A DNA stretch of 64,000 bases from Mucilaginibacter pineti (GCF_900101875.1 NZ_FNAI01000014.1:62001-126000); one strand, 5' to 3'. Positions 17,431 to 26,319 are shown, counted from the stretch's first letter. The notes: generated by a model from the sequence alone, not told the origin. Program-made: numbers and translations.

Positions 17431-17952
17431 TTATTTAACAGCTACAGGAACTTCAAAAGTATCCCATATCAGGCTAAAGCCTTTAGCGCCTATTTTGTAA
17501 ACAAGTCTTTCGGTTTTAGCCACTTTTTTCTCCTTTACTTCAACACGCAGGGCATCCTTGGTTTTGTTGTAAGTATAAGCGCCCCATTGTTTGGCAACGG
17601 TGTTAAAAATAACTGTCCATTTACCGTCTTTATGCGGAATCACGAAAAATCCATACGTACCGGCAGCAAGCGCTTTACCTTCTACCTTAATAGCTTTGGT
17701 GGTAGTAAAAGTGGTTGCCTCGTTAGCGCCAGCGCGCCAAACCGAATCAATTTTTTCGAGTTTACCTATTATCTCGCGGCCTTTTAAAGATGGGCTGCCA
17801 TAATTAATGGTAAGCGTTGAACCTGCAACAGTAGCACTCACGCTATCGCGCGGACTTGCCAAGGGTTTTTTATCCTGTGCCCAGGTAATGGTTGATACCA
17901 ACAGCGCAAACGCAAAAAGCACTGACGCTTTAATTTGATAAGATCTTTTCAT
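17431..17952 (-). CDS. DUF2911 exported protein
   Basis: A 173-residue protein with a signal peptide (residues 1-25, ending STITWA). The mature domain matches DUF2911: SATVAGSTLTINYGSPSLKG, EKIDSVWRAGANEATTF, LAAGTYGFFVIPHKDGKWT and a WGAYTYNKTKDALRV block. DUF2911 proteins are common in Bacteroidota, have a beta-rich fold and no known activity. It has its own terminator and appears to be monocistronic. Confidence 0.88.
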   Translation of the reverse strand: MKRSYQIKASVLFAFALLVSTITWAQDKKPLASPRDSVSATVAGSTLTINYGSPSLKGREIIGKLEKIDSVWRAGANEATTFTTTKAIKVEGKALAAGTYGFFVIPHKDGKWTVIFNTVAKQWGAYTYNKTKDALRVEVKEKKVAKTERLVYKIGAKGFSLIWDTFEVPVAVK

Positions 17953-18006
17953 AATGTTTTCATGATTATTTGGTATAAATATATGACGAAATTTGTTTGG
18001 TTATCA

Positions 18007-18199
18007 AACCCCTGCGTAATTAACTTAATTCCCAGGGGTTTTATAAATGTTATACTATTTTAAAACAGTTGATAACCAGTGGTGTTATCTACTTAGAACA
18101 ACCGCATTGCAGTTAGGAATAGACCTGGGAGGTTCATAGCTCACGGGTTAAACAATTGTTGTGGTTTTTTTAACCCCTGCCTTACGGCAGGGGTTTTTT
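18007..18199 (+). ncRNA. Candidate small RNA ending at an orphan terminator
   Basis: The 332 bases between the divergent DUF2911 and GT39 genes contain a strong plus-strand terminator (18172-18199) that belongs to neither gene. An earlier hairpin with the same AACCCCTG word lies at 18007-18014/18033-18040. Between them are structured-looking segments such as aacaattgtt. I match it to no known RNA family. The 5' end is a guess. Confidence 0.35.
18172..18199 (+). terminator. Orphan intrinsic terminator
   Basis: A 10-bp perfect stem (aacccctgcc / ggcaggggtt) with a TTAC loop, followed by six T on the plus strand. No plus-strand protein gene lies upstream within 6 kb, so it should end a non-coding transcript. 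Confidence 0.85.
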
Positions 18200-18284
18200 G
18201 TACCCAGTTTTTACGCGCATGCCTGCTAAATTTGGATATAACTATATATTTGCCTGTACTTGGTGCCCAAAGCCTGGCAAGTAA

Positions 18285-19940
18285 ATGAAGGATAACTACA
18301 AACCGCTTTATATTTTACTGTTCGCGTTAGCGCTGCTGGTTAACTTTGCCGGTATAAACGTTAACTTTTTTACCGATGACCCAGGTCTGTATGCTTCCCT
18401 TTCCAAAAACATGGTTTATCGTCATGAGTTTTGGGAACTTTTCACCTACAACCAAGACTGGCTGGACAAACCCCATTTTCCGTTTTGGATGGTACTGGGC
18501 AGCTTTAAATTGTTCGGGATAAGCGTTTGGGCTTACCGCTTGCCCGCGCTGCTGTTTTTCCTGCTCAGCTTATTATATACCTGGCTATTTGCCCGCAAAC
18601 ATTATGGCGACATAGTTGCCGCAACCGCTGTGCTGATACTCATGACCGCCCAGCACCTCATTATGTTTAATACCGATGTACGTGCCGAGCCTTATTTAAT
18701 GGGCCTCATCATAGGTGCCATTTACCATATAGACAGGCTGAATGACAGGTTTACTTTCGGTCAGCTGCTTATGGCCGCGCTGCTTACCGCCTGCGCTGTA
18801 ATGACAAAGGGTATTTTTGTGGTTGGTGCTATTTATGGCGCTTTAATTGGCCAGCTATTGTTTACCAAAAAACTTAAACAACTGTTTAGCTTTAAGTGGA
18901 TAGCATTGCTCCTGCTTACCTTTATATTCACCCTGCCCGAGCTTTACGCCCTCTATATCCAGTTTGATGCACATCCCGAAAAGGTGGTATTTGGCAGGCA
19001 GCAGGTATCGGGTATTAAATGGTTTTTGTGGGATAGTCAGTTTGGCCGCTTCATCAATAAAGGACCAATTACCAAGCCTGCCAATGGCAACATCTTCTTT
19101 TTTGTACATACACTGCTTTGGGCTTTTGCACCCTGGTGCCTGTTGTTTTACTTCGCGCTTTATAAAAACATAAAGGCAATATGGCAAAAAGTAAAACTGC
19201 CAGAGTATTTTACGCTTGGCGGGGCCTTACCCCTGCTGGCTTTGTTTTCGCTATCAAAATTTCAGCTGCCGTTTTATACCAATATCTTATTCCCCTTGTT
19301 TGCCATTATTACCGCGCCGCTGTGTGTTGCCGTATTAACTAAGGTGGATGATAAATTACGATCGGCTTTTCAATGGATCTATATCCTGGTGTTTCCTGTG
19401 GCGGTACTGGTTATCCATTATTTTTTACAGCCGGGCAGCAGCGTGCTGCTATGGATTGATATTGTAGTTTTTGGGATAATGGTCTATCTCATTAGCAGCA
19501 AGGCAGGGCAAAACAACCGAAAAATATTCCTACTTAATTGCCTGGCGGTGCTGTTTGCCAACTTTTATGTGAATACGGTGCTGTATCCAACCATTGCATC
19601 CTATAACGGGCAGATTACTGCGGCCGCATTTGTGAACGAGCCACAATTTGCAAATTCGCCGGTGTATGCGTTAAAAAGCGAGAATAATGTTTTCCAGTTT
19701 TATTGCGATAAACCGGTGAGCACTATACTACTTGAGGATTTTAAAAAGTTTAATGCCCCAGGCAATGCGGTATTTTTCGTCGGCAAATGGGATGTTGATT
19801 ACTTAACCAAAAACAAAGCAGGTTTTATAATAATACGTTCTTTTGAAAATTATCCGCAGGAAGCCATATTGCCAAATTTCATCAACAAGGCAACAAGGCC
19901 GCAGGTATTGGATAGGGTGTACCTCATCAGCAAAAATTAG
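18285..19940 (+). CDS. Glycosyltransferase family 39 / ArnT-like membrane transferase
   Basis: A 551-residue polytopic membrane protein with about 11-12 hydrophobic segments. The first periplasmic loop carries FFTDDPGLYASLSKNM, with the acidic pair expected at the active site of GT-C fold enzymes (PMT/ArnT). LDKPHFPFWMVLG and FNTDVRAEPYLMGL are further family blocks. Such enzymes move a sugar from a polyprenyl-phosphate donor to lipid A, protein or other acceptors on the periplasmic side. Donor and acceptor are unknown. Its stop overlaps the stop region of the convergent small gene by 4 bases. Confidence 0.87.
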   Translation: MKDNYKPLYILLFALALLVNFAGINVNFFTDDPGLYASLSKNMVYRHEFWELFTYNQDWLDKPHFPFWMVLGSFKLFGISVWAYRLPALLFFLLSLLYTWLFARKHYGDIVAATAVLILMTAQHLIMFNTDVRAEPYLMGLIIGAIYHIDRLNDRFTFGQLLMAALLTACAVMTKGIFVVGAIYGALIGQLLFTKKLKQLFSFKWIALLLLTFIFTLPELYALYIQFDAHPEKVVFGRQQVSGIKWFLWDSQFGRFINKGPITKPANGNIFFFVHTLLWAFAPWCLLFYFALYKNIKAIWQKVKLPEYFTLGGALPLLALFSLSKFQLPFYTNILFPLFAIITAPLCVAVLTKVDDKLRSAFQWIYILVFPVAVLVIHYFLQPGSSVLLWIDIVVFGIMVYLISSKAGQNNRKIFLLNCLAVLFANFYVNTVLYPTIASYNGQITAAAFVNEPQFANSPVYALKSENNVFQFYCDKPVSTILLEDFKKFNAPGNAVFFVGKWDVDYLTKNKAGFIIIRSFENYPQEAILPNFINKATRPQVLDRVYLISKN

Positions 19941-20143
19941 CTGGCCTTTTGGGGTTCGTCCTTCATCTCTTCCCAGTAAACAGTTTCTATATAAATACCG
20001 TTTTGGATGGCTACACGGGCTTGTATATCGTGCAGTTGGTGTTTAATATCCTCTACGGATAAATCACTGCCTACTGAATGGTAATAAATTACATAACCAG
20101 TTCTACTGTTTATAAATTTATAATGTTTATCAGCGGGTTTCAT
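19937..20143 (-). CDS. Conserved-looking small protein, hypothetical
   Basis: A 68-residue soluble protein starting at MKPADKHYKF. An upstream ATG would add MYLYKHNT, but the shorter start follows the usual A-rich spacing better. The sequence (YVIYYHSVGSDLSVEDIKHQL, then a final acidic EEMKDEP) reads like a real mixed alpha/beta protein with even codon use. No family recognised. It is convergent with the GT39 gene. Confidence 0.5.
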   Translation of the reverse strand: MKPADKHYKFINSRTGYVIYYHSVGSDLSVEDIKHQLHDIQARVAIQNGIYIETVYWEEMKDEPQKAS

Positions 20144-20237
20144 GGTATTGTGCTTATACAAATACAATATGCAGTACAGGCATTTTGTTTTATATAACGC
20201 AAAATGTTACATTAAATTTTAATAGAGCCGTGTGTTG

Positions 20238-20480
20238 TTACCTGGCAGGCCTGAAAAGCAGGGCGGCACTGGCAAGCTCGCTATCGGTAATGGAAGTTGG
20301 ATCCTGGTGCTGCTTGTTAATAATACCTACCGGAAAAGTGATATTACCTGCCGATGTACGCACAATAACGCCTGTATCAAACATACTGTGGTTTTTATAA
20401 TCGCCAATTTCGCTGTTGTATTGGGTTAGTCTTATCAGTAATTCAACAATTGCGTAAGTGGGTAAACTTTGCTTGGGCAT
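20238..20480 (-). CDS. Small protein, hypothetical
   Basis: An 80-residue protein with no signal peptide or membrane segment. It opens with a probable helix (YAIVELLIRLTQYNSEI) and continues with alternating beta-type residues (TGVIVRTSAGNITFPVGII). No family recognised. It is on the same strand as the preceding small gene, 94 bases upstream of it. Plus-strand frames over the same region are not convincing. Confidence 0.5.
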   Translation of the reverse strand: MPKQSLPTYAIVELLIRLTQYNSEIGDYKNHSMFDTGVIVRTSAGNITFPVGIINKQHQDPTSITDSELASAALLFRPAR

Positions 20481-20666
20481 GTAATAAAAGTATTCACCAA
20501 ATTACTAAAATTTAAATTAACATTTCGTTAACAATAGGGTAACATTTTGCAACAAATTAATCTATACATTTAACCATAAAATAATTAAGCGGCGGCGCAA
20601 GCTAATCAACTAAAAAACAAGCCCTTAATATTGATACTTTAAAAAAGATCATAAAAGATATACCCA

Positions 20667-21296
20667 ATGTCGATACTCCCTAATTCAAATAAAGTGTTTT
20701 ATGATCTGTTTAACCGGGCCGCAGCTAACGTTGCCGAGATGGCTAAATTGCTTAACATAGCCGTAAACTCAACCGATCAGTACGAGCAAAAGTTCAACTT
20801 TACCCATATTGATAAGCTAAAAACCAAAAGCTACGAGATCACCCACCAGGTTTTTACCGAATCGGGCAAAATGCTCATCTCACCTTTCGGTCGCAAGGAT
20901 ATGTGTGATCTGGCTGCCGCTATTGACGATGTTGCCGATAGCATTGCCATGGCATCGCGCAGGATAAACCTGTACGATGTGCCTAAAATTACCCTGCCCA
21001 TGATAAACCTGGCCAGCCTTATAGGCAAAACCAGCGATGGTTTGCAGGAGGCAGTAAAAGCCATGAGCAACCTCAACAATTCGGCACATATATTTGAACT
21101 TTGCAACAACATTAAAAAGCTGGAATACGCTGCCGATACCGTTTATAACGAAGCCTTTGCCGATTTGCTGGCTAACGAAACCGATGCCATACAGCTTATC
21201 AAATACACAGATGTGCTCATGGCCATGGAAACCGCTACCGACAGCTGCGAAGATGTCACCCTCGTTATAGAAAGCATCCTGATCAAAAACGGATAG
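20667..21296 (+). CDS. DUF47 / PhoU-like protein
   Basis: A 209-residue all-helical protein, the usual length for DUF47. Family features include FYDLFNRAAANVAEMAKLL, SPFGRKDMCDLAAAIDDVAD with the conserved acidic metal-binding pattern, and KKLEYAADTVYNEAFADL. DUF47 genes usually sit directly before a Pit-type phosphate transporter and are thought to modulate it. Here no transporter follows; instead the 3' 44 bases of the gene are the start of a tandem duplication. The transporter may lie elsewhere or may have been lost. Confidence 0.85.
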   Translation: MSILPNSNKVFYDLFNRAAANVAEMAKLLNIAVNSTDQYEQKFNFTHIDKLKTKSYEITHQVFTESGKMLISPFGRKDMCDLAAAIDDVADSIAMASRRINLYDVPKITLPMINLASLIGKTSDGLQEAVKAMSNLNNSAHIFELCNNIKKLEYAADTVYNEAFADLLANETDAIQLIKYTDVLMAMETATDSCEDVTLVIESILIKNG

Positions 21297-21728
21297 TTCT
21301 TTTTAGGCGAAAGGATAAAGGTAAAAGGCGAAAGGTTAGGAAGCAGACTTATACTAACTAACGCCAACTATCATCAACCTATTACAATTTATATGCCCCA
21401 TAGGGGCTTCGTGTTTATAGCATAAATAGTATTTATTGGCTCCGTAGGTGCCTCCTTATTTAACGGGGAGCCTCTGCGGAGCTTTTTATGTCACCCTCGT
21501 TATAGAAAGCATCTTGATCAAAAACGGATAGTTCTTTTTAGGCGAAAGGATAAAGGTAAAAGGCGAAAGGTTAGGAAGCAGACTTATACTAACTAACGCC
21601 AACTATCATCAACCTATTACAATTTATATGCCCCATAGGGGCTTCGTGTTTATAGCATAAATATAGTATTTATTGGCTCCGTAGGTGCCTCCTTATTTAA
21701 CGGGGAGCCTCTGCGGAGCTTTTTATTT
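21253..21728 (+). repeat. Tandem duplication of about 235 bp
   Basis: The segment 21253-21487 is repeated at 21488-about 21728 with one substitution (catcctg to catcttg) and a 2-base insertion. Each copy begins with the last codons and stop of the DUF47 gene and ends with ggagctttttat. Each also holds the small palindrome gccccataggggc and an imperfect ggctccgtagg/gcctctgcggagc dyad. The near identity implies a recent event. Nothing in the second copy is a gene. Confidence 0.92.
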
Positions 21729-21850
21729 TAGCCCTCGCTTCTTTCGCACAAATCCAAACTGGATTCCACCACAATTTCATTTTATTAAACTACTTTAATT
21801 TTATTGCCGCTGCAAGGAGCGTCCTTTGCTGTACACTAAAATTAAATATT

Positions 21851-22210
21851 ATGATACCATCAGTTGAAGAAATGATCGAAAAATATGTGGCAGCCTGGAA
21901 CGGGAAATCATTAGCCGAATTTAAAACTGCCTTTGCCGAATGCTGGGCTGCAGATGCCACTTATACCGATCCTAATTATGAAAACATAACTGGTGTAGAC
22001 GGTATTGCCGAGTTGGCGAATGGCTCTTTAGAAAAAATTCCTGTCCGCACGTTTAATGTTTTAAAGTCGCCGGATTATCACCACAATGTAGGCCGCTATA
22101 CCTGGAACGTAGTTTTACCGGAGGAAACAAAAGAAGGGTTTGATTACTTTGAGTTTAATGAACAAAACCAGATCACCCGCCTGGTGAGTTTCTTTGGGCC
22201 GTTAAAATAA
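21851..22210 (+). CDS. NTF2-like / SnoaL-like protein
   Basis: A 119-residue single-domain protein with the cone-shaped NTF2-like pattern: a first helix VEEMIEKYVAAWNGKSLAEF, then CWAADATYTDPNYENITGVDGI, and late strands YTWNVVLPEE and RLVSFFGPLK. The family includes small-molecule isomerases, hydrolases and binding proteins. The predicted pocket acid could be Asp in TYTDPN. It lies just upstream of a Crp/Fnr-type regulator gene on the same strand, so the two may be linked. Substrate unknown. Confidence 0.82.
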   Translation: MIPSVEEMIEKYVAAWNGKSLAEFKTAFAECWAADATYTDPNYENITGVDGIAELANGSLEKIPVRTFNVLKSPDYHHNVGRYTWNVVLPEETKEGFDYFEFNEQNQITRLVSFFGPLK

Positions 22211-22263
22211 TGTGAATTTTAACCGGAGGGCACTCCTGCTCTTAAACCGGCATAGGATATATG

Positions 22264-22305
22264 GCTGGTACATTTTATCTTTAACAAAAAATAAAATGTA
22301 CCAGC
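22264..22305 (+). promoter_or_regulatory. Hairpin covering the start codon of the Crp/Fnr gene
   Basis: A perfect 15-bp inverted repeat (gctggtacattttat / ataaaatgtaccagc) with a 12-base loop. The right arm contains the ATG at 22296. In RNA it would bury the start codon; in DNA it could equally be a dyad operator for autoregulation. Confidence 0.75.
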
Positions 22306-22868
22306 TTATCCTTCGCAACTTTGCTATGCACATTAAGCTTGATGCTGCGGAAGCCGAACTTATTACCGCTAAACTGCAGCATAAAACTGTAAAAAAGAAA
22401 ACTGTGTTGCTAAGCGCCGGTACCATATGCCGCAACATTTATTTTGTAAACAAGGGCTGCCTGCGCATCTTCAATACCGACAACGAAGGCCAGGAACACA
22501 ATATTTTATTTAATCCGCCAAACTGGTGGGCGGTTGATATAGCCAGTTTTTCGGGCCAAACGCCTGCCTTTTATAACATTGGCGCGCTGGAAGATACCGA
22601 TGTATTTTATCTGAGCTACAGCATACTGGAAGAACTTTATACCCAGGTACCCAAACTGGAAAGGTTTTTCCGCATCATGACTCAAAACGGATTTTATTTG
22701 TACCAGCAGCGCATCACCTCCAACCTATCCAAAACTGCAGAAGAACGTTATGAACTGTTCCAAAAACAATATCCCCGGTTAGAACAACGGATAGCCCAGA
22801 AACACATCGCCTCTTACCTGGGCATTACCCCTGTTTTTCTGAGTATGATCAGGAAGAGAAACAGTTGA
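22296..22868 (+). CDS. Crp/Fnr-family transcriptional regulator
   Basis: A 190-residue regulator read from MYQLILRNFAMH. A GTG at 22212 would add 28 residues running through the hairpin and is less likely. The N-terminal cNMP-type barrel shows LLSAGTICRNIYFVNKGCLRI and DNEGQEHNILFNPPNWW. The connecting helix is LEELYTQVPKLERFFRIM. The C-terminal domain is short, with QKHIASYLGITPVFLSMIRK as the recognition helix region. Effector unknown; it lacks an obvious cAMP cassette and iron-sulfur cysteines. It may regulate the adjacent NTF2-like gene. Confidence 0.85.
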   Translation: MYQLILRNFAMHIKLDAAEAELITAKLQHKTVKKKTVLLSAGTICRNIYFVNKGCLRIFNTDNEGQEHNILFNPPNWWAVDIASFSGQTPAFYNIGALEDTDVFYLSYSILEELYTQVPKLERFFRIMTQNGFYLYQQRITSNLSKTAEERYELFQKQYPRLEQRIAQKHIASYLGITPVFLSMIRKRNS

Positions 22869-22913
22869 GATAAATGACGGTTTTTTAATGCACAAAAAAG
22901 GAACGCAAGTCAA

Positions 22914-22969
22914 AGTCCTCTTCTTTGGAGAGGATTATTACGTGAGGGCTTCGCCGTTTAGGTGAGGCT
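22914..22969. repeat. Dispersed palindrome, family 8 (CTCTCCAAAGGAGAGG), partial
   Basis: Contains agtcctcttctttggagagg followed by taggtgaggct. The complete relative at 57198-57307 has the same words in both arms. It sits between the Crp/Fnr gene and the convergent barrel receptor gene. Confidence 0.65.
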
Positions 22970-22972
22970 AAC

Positions 22973-25447
22973 CTACCTCCCCTTATCTGCCGGGGCACTT
23001 TCTTCGCGGTTGCCGGGTTCTTTGTCGTCTTTTTCGTTATCCTTTTTAAAGTCGAGCTTGCCGAATTTGTAGCTCAGGCTGATACCGAATGATTGTACCG
23101 GAATATTCCTGATGTTAACCTGGTTAAAGTTGCTGCCGAAAGTGGTTGAACGCTGACCAACATATTTGCTGAACGGGTTTGAAGCCGTAAGCCCGAAGCT
23201 GGCTTTTTTGTTCAGGAACTGCTTGCGCATGGCAAAATTGTAAAACACAAATTTAGGGTTAACACCCTGTATGCCTTTTTGCGACGAGTTATAGTTGCCA
23301 AAAAACTCGGCACTTAAATCGTGGCCGAAGCTGTACTGCGCGTTAAGGTTTAAACGGTATGCAAAGCCGCTTACACTTGGGCTGCCGGGATTGTTGCTTA
23401 TCCTGTCAGAAAATATCATGTTGCTGCGCAGGTTAAATTCCTTGGTTACCGGTACCGAACCGTACAGGTTTACGCCCGTGCGCACTTCCGAACCTAAGTT
23501 ATATCGCTGGTTTAATGATACATCGGTGTAAGTGGTACCGTTTATATCCAGTTGCGAATAGAATGTGGTGAACGATTGTATATCATCGGTATTACGGCGA
23601 TAAAACGCAGCTATATTAATGTTGGCGCCTTTATCGTATGATTTATTGTAGCCCAGTTCAAAGTTATCGCCAAGTTCGGGCTTTAATTGCGGGTTACCGG
23701 TGCTGATATTATGCGGATCGCTGATGTTAAGAAAAGGATTCAGATCGCCATATTCGGGGCGCTCAATACGGCGGGTATAACTCAGCTTAATAGATTGCGA
23801 AGCATCCAGTTTATGCTGAAACACCAGCGATGGGGCCAATGTATTATAACCCGGAATGGTTACACCCTGAAAATCGGCATTGGTGCTTGTATACTCATCC
23901 CGCAAACCGGCCTTTACATCCAAAAATTTATTAAATAACGAGGTACTGGCAGACAGGTAATAGGCATAAATTTTACGATCGTAAGTAAAGCCATAGGTTT
24001 GGCCCGCGTTGGGCACAAACGTGCTGCCTGCCAAACTATCGGTAATTACATTGTTGTTAATATGGTCGAAAACAAGTTTGCCGCCTGTTTCTATGGTGAA
24101 GTCTTTGCTCAGCGGCTGGGTGTAATCAACAGAAATATTGGTTTCATGATCCTTACCCGGGTTGTTATTCCTGATGCCCGTCGATGGTATACCGGCGGTA
24201 AAATAATTCTGCTGCTGAAATGAGCTGAAACTGTTATTGCCGAAGCTGGATGAGTAAAGGATATTTAGCTCCTGCCCTTCGGTATCAAATGTCTTTTTGT
24301 AATTAAGGTTTACATCGGTTGCTGTACCATTAAATTTACTGCTGGAGTTACGGATGCTTTGCAGATTGGACAGTTGCTGACCGGCTACGTTAAACACGCT
24401 TTGATCCTGGTTGGTTACACCCTCGCCGTGGTTGCCAAAATGGTTAAATCCCACACCGGCGGTAAGATCGTCATGTTTAGATATGTTCCAGGTAAAGTTT
24501 ATGCCCGATTCATAACCGTTACGTTTAAAGTTATTGCTACCATCCTGCAACAGGGTAGTCCGGTTCAATGCCGAATCTGTTGAGTTACGGGTACGGCTGT
24601 TTGGCGAGTTGGTATTTATTTGCGCATTGCCGCTAAAAAAAGCGTTAACACCAAAGTTGCCCTTACGCACGTTAAGGTTAAACGAACCGTTTTCGCGGCG
24701 GGTACCTGCCGATAGGTTGATACTCCCGTTAACACCTTCTACCCTGCTATCTTTTAATATAATGTTGATGATACCACCCGTACCCGCTGCATCATATTTA
24801 GCACCGGGACTCGTTACTACTTCTATACTTTTTATCTGGCTGGCCGGGATACTTGCAAGCGCATCGGCAAGGCTTGCCCCAAATATGCTTGATGGTTTTC
24901 CGTTTATTAAAAAGCGGATGTTGGCATTACCCTGCAACTCTACATTGCCATCAATATCAACGGTTATCTGCGGTACTTTTTTCAAAATATCAATAGCTAC
25001 ACCGCCCTGCGCGCTCAGGTCGTTCTGGGGGTTGTACACCATTTTGTCTATCTTATTTTCAACAGTTGGCGTGGTGGCGGTAATGGTTACACCTTTTAAC
25101 TGATGTGGTACGGGTGCCAGCAAAATATCGTTCAGGGTGGTGTTACCGCCGTCTTTAACAAGTACATGCTCAATGGTGGTACGCTGGTAACCCAAAAAAT
25201 CTACCGTGATCTTGTACTCCCCGGCAGGAATTTTATCCAGGATAAAACCACCTTTAGGGTCGGTACTTATACCGTTGAAGGGGGCGGCAACACCTTGTTT
25301 GTAAATTGCCACTGTGGCATAGTCAACCGGCTGTTTAGTAGCAGCATCGGTAACCTTGCCGGTTATTTTGCCCTTGCCGCCGGTACCTTGTGCATGTACA
25401 TTTACCGAAAAAATAACAGAAAGAAATAGTATATAAATAAGCTTCAT
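22973..25447 (-). CDS. Outer-membrane beta-barrel receptor with carboxypeptidase-regulatory-like domain
   Basis: An 824-residue outer-membrane protein. A signal peptide (residues 1-19) is followed by a CarboxypepD_reg-like beta-sandwich (GKITGKVTDAATKQPVDYAT to about residue 115). A plug domain (about 125-245) contains VDIDGNVELQGNANIRFLING and SPGAKYDAAGTGGIINI. The remainder is a beta-barrel rich in aromatic strand ends. This is the TonB-receptor-like outer-membrane beta-barrel family (OMP_b-brl_3 type) frequent in Bacteroidota. No SusD partner is adjacent, so the transported or bound ligand cannot be guessed. The acidic/basic C-terminal tail (DNEKDDKEPGNREESA) is unusual after a barrel. 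Confidence 0.88.
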   Translation of the reverse strand: MKLIYILFLSVIFSVNVHAQGTGGKGKITGKVTDAATKQPVDYATVAIYKQGVAAPFNGISTDPKGGFILDKIPAGEYKITVDFLGYQRTTIEHVLVKDGGNTTLNDILLAPVPHQLKGVTITATTPTVENKIDKMVYNPQNDLSAQGGVAIDILKKVPQITVDIDGNVELQGNANIRFLINGKPSSIFGASLADALASIPASQIKSIEVVTSPGAKYDAAGTGGIINIILKDSRVEGVNGSINLSAGTRRENGSFNLNVRKGNFGVNAFFSGNAQINTNSPNSRTRNSTDSALNRTTLLQDGSNNFKRNGYESGINFTWNISKHDDLTAGVGFNHFGNHGEGVTNQDQSVFNVAGQQLSNLQSIRNSSSKFNGTATDVNLNYKKTFDTEGQELNILYSSSFGNNSFSSFQQQNYFTAGIPSTGIRNNNPGKDHETNISVDYTQPLSKDFTIETGGKLVFDHINNNVITDSLAGSTFVPNAGQTYGFTYDRKIYAYYLSASTSLFNKFLDVKAGLRDEYTSTNADFQGVTIPGYNTLAPSLVFQHKLDASQSIKLSYTRRIERPEYGDLNPFLNISDPHNISTGNPQLKPELGDNFELGYNKSYDKGANINIAAFYRRNTDDIQSFTTFYSQLDINGTTYTDVSLNQRYNLGSEVRTGVNLYGSVPVTKEFNLRSNMIFSDRISNNPGSPSVSGFAYRLNLNAQYSFGHDLSAEFFGNYNSSQKGIQGVNPKFVFYNFAMRKQFLNKKASFGLTASNPFSKYVGQRSTTFGSNFNQVNIRNIPVQSFGISLSYKFGKLDFKKDNEKDDKEPGNREESAPADKGR

Positions 25448-25574
25448 TACGCGTTGAAAAAATTAATCAGGCCGCGAATTTGTGAAGAAACATTGGATAA
25501 ATATTGAATTTTATGCTTTGTGGTGTGTTTGTTACAATAAGGTTAACCACGTATGACAATGCCCCCGCATCCCA

Positions 25575-25988
25575 TTAAAATATGAGTACCAGCGTGCCCG
25601 CTATGATCAGTGCGGCGCCCGAAGCCGTTTTTAAAGTAAGCGGTTCGCCCAGGAACAAAACAGATAGCGCTATGGCTATTGCCACACTCAATTTATCAAC
25701 CGGAGCCACCTGCGATACCTTGCCCAGCTGCAATGCCCGGAAATAACAGATCCATGAAAGCCCTGTGGCGCAGCCGGATAGAATGAGGAACGTCCAGTTG
25801 GTCTTGGTTAAATCGGCAATGCCGCTTCCGCTGCCTTTGAACAGTACAATTGCCCAGGCCAGTATCAGGATGATCACTGTACGTATACCAGTCGCCAAAT
25901 CGGTATCAACCCCTTTAATGCCTATTTTAGCAAATATTGCGGTAAGCGCGGCAAACAATGCCGATAGTAATGCGTAGATCCACCACAT
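25575..25988 (-). CDS. EamA/DMT family transporter (half-size)
   Basis: A 137-residue membrane protein with five hydrophobic segments, equal to one EamA repeat. ALTAIFAKIGIKGVDTDLATGIRT at the start and FRALQLGKVSQVAPVDKLSV in the middle are typical of small EamA proteins, which work as dimers or pairs. Substrate unknown (drug/metabolite exporters). A composite repeat lies between it and the two-component system upstream. Confidence 0.83.
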   Translation of the reverse strand: MWWIYALLSALFAALTAIFAKIGIKGVDTDLATGIRTVIILILAWAIVLFKGSGSGIADLTKTNWTFLILSGCATGLSWICYFRALQLGKVSQVAPVDKLSVAIAIALSVLFLGEPLTLKTASGAALIIAGTLVLIF

Positions 25989-26028
25989 GATTTTAAGTTT
26001 TAGTTATATGCTAATTTAAGGGTTATTG

Positions 26029-26216
26029 TCTGAACCACGATTAAGCGGATTTATTTGATTTTTTGGATTTTAAAATCTACTTGCGCCCGTTTGTAACGAG
26101 CGCTTAAAATGTTCTTGCGTCTGCGACGCTTTTTCGCGATGCAATCGCGTAACCGTATTAAGCACTCGTTACAAACGGGCGCAAGTAGGACAATCTGTTC
26201 AATCCCGGTTCAGACA
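26029..26216. repeat. Composite palindrome: family 5 outer arms, family 4 inner element
   Basis: The outer arms gtctgaaccacgattaagcg (26029) and its approximate complement at 26192-26216 enclose a family 4 unit. The family 4 arms 26078-26106 and 26161-26189 pair in 28 of 29 positions. Inside are two further hairpins, gcgtctgcgacgc and cgcgatgcaatcgcg, giving a cloverleaf-like fold. A relative of the inner unit lies at 47750-47858. Confidence 0.85.
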
Positions 26217-26319
26217 ATCCCAGGCAAGCAGCAACCCAATTGCTAATTTGATTCATTAATCTGTAGTAAATCTGTTCATATCCAGAATGTGTACAAATTG
26301 ATTGCTTAGTTTTGTTTAT

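Noticed and set aside
22212..22295. 28-residue GTG-initiated extension of the Crp/Fnr protein
   Set aside because: It reads through the hairpin and has no family match; the ATG at 22296 fits family length better. It cannot be excluded entirely.
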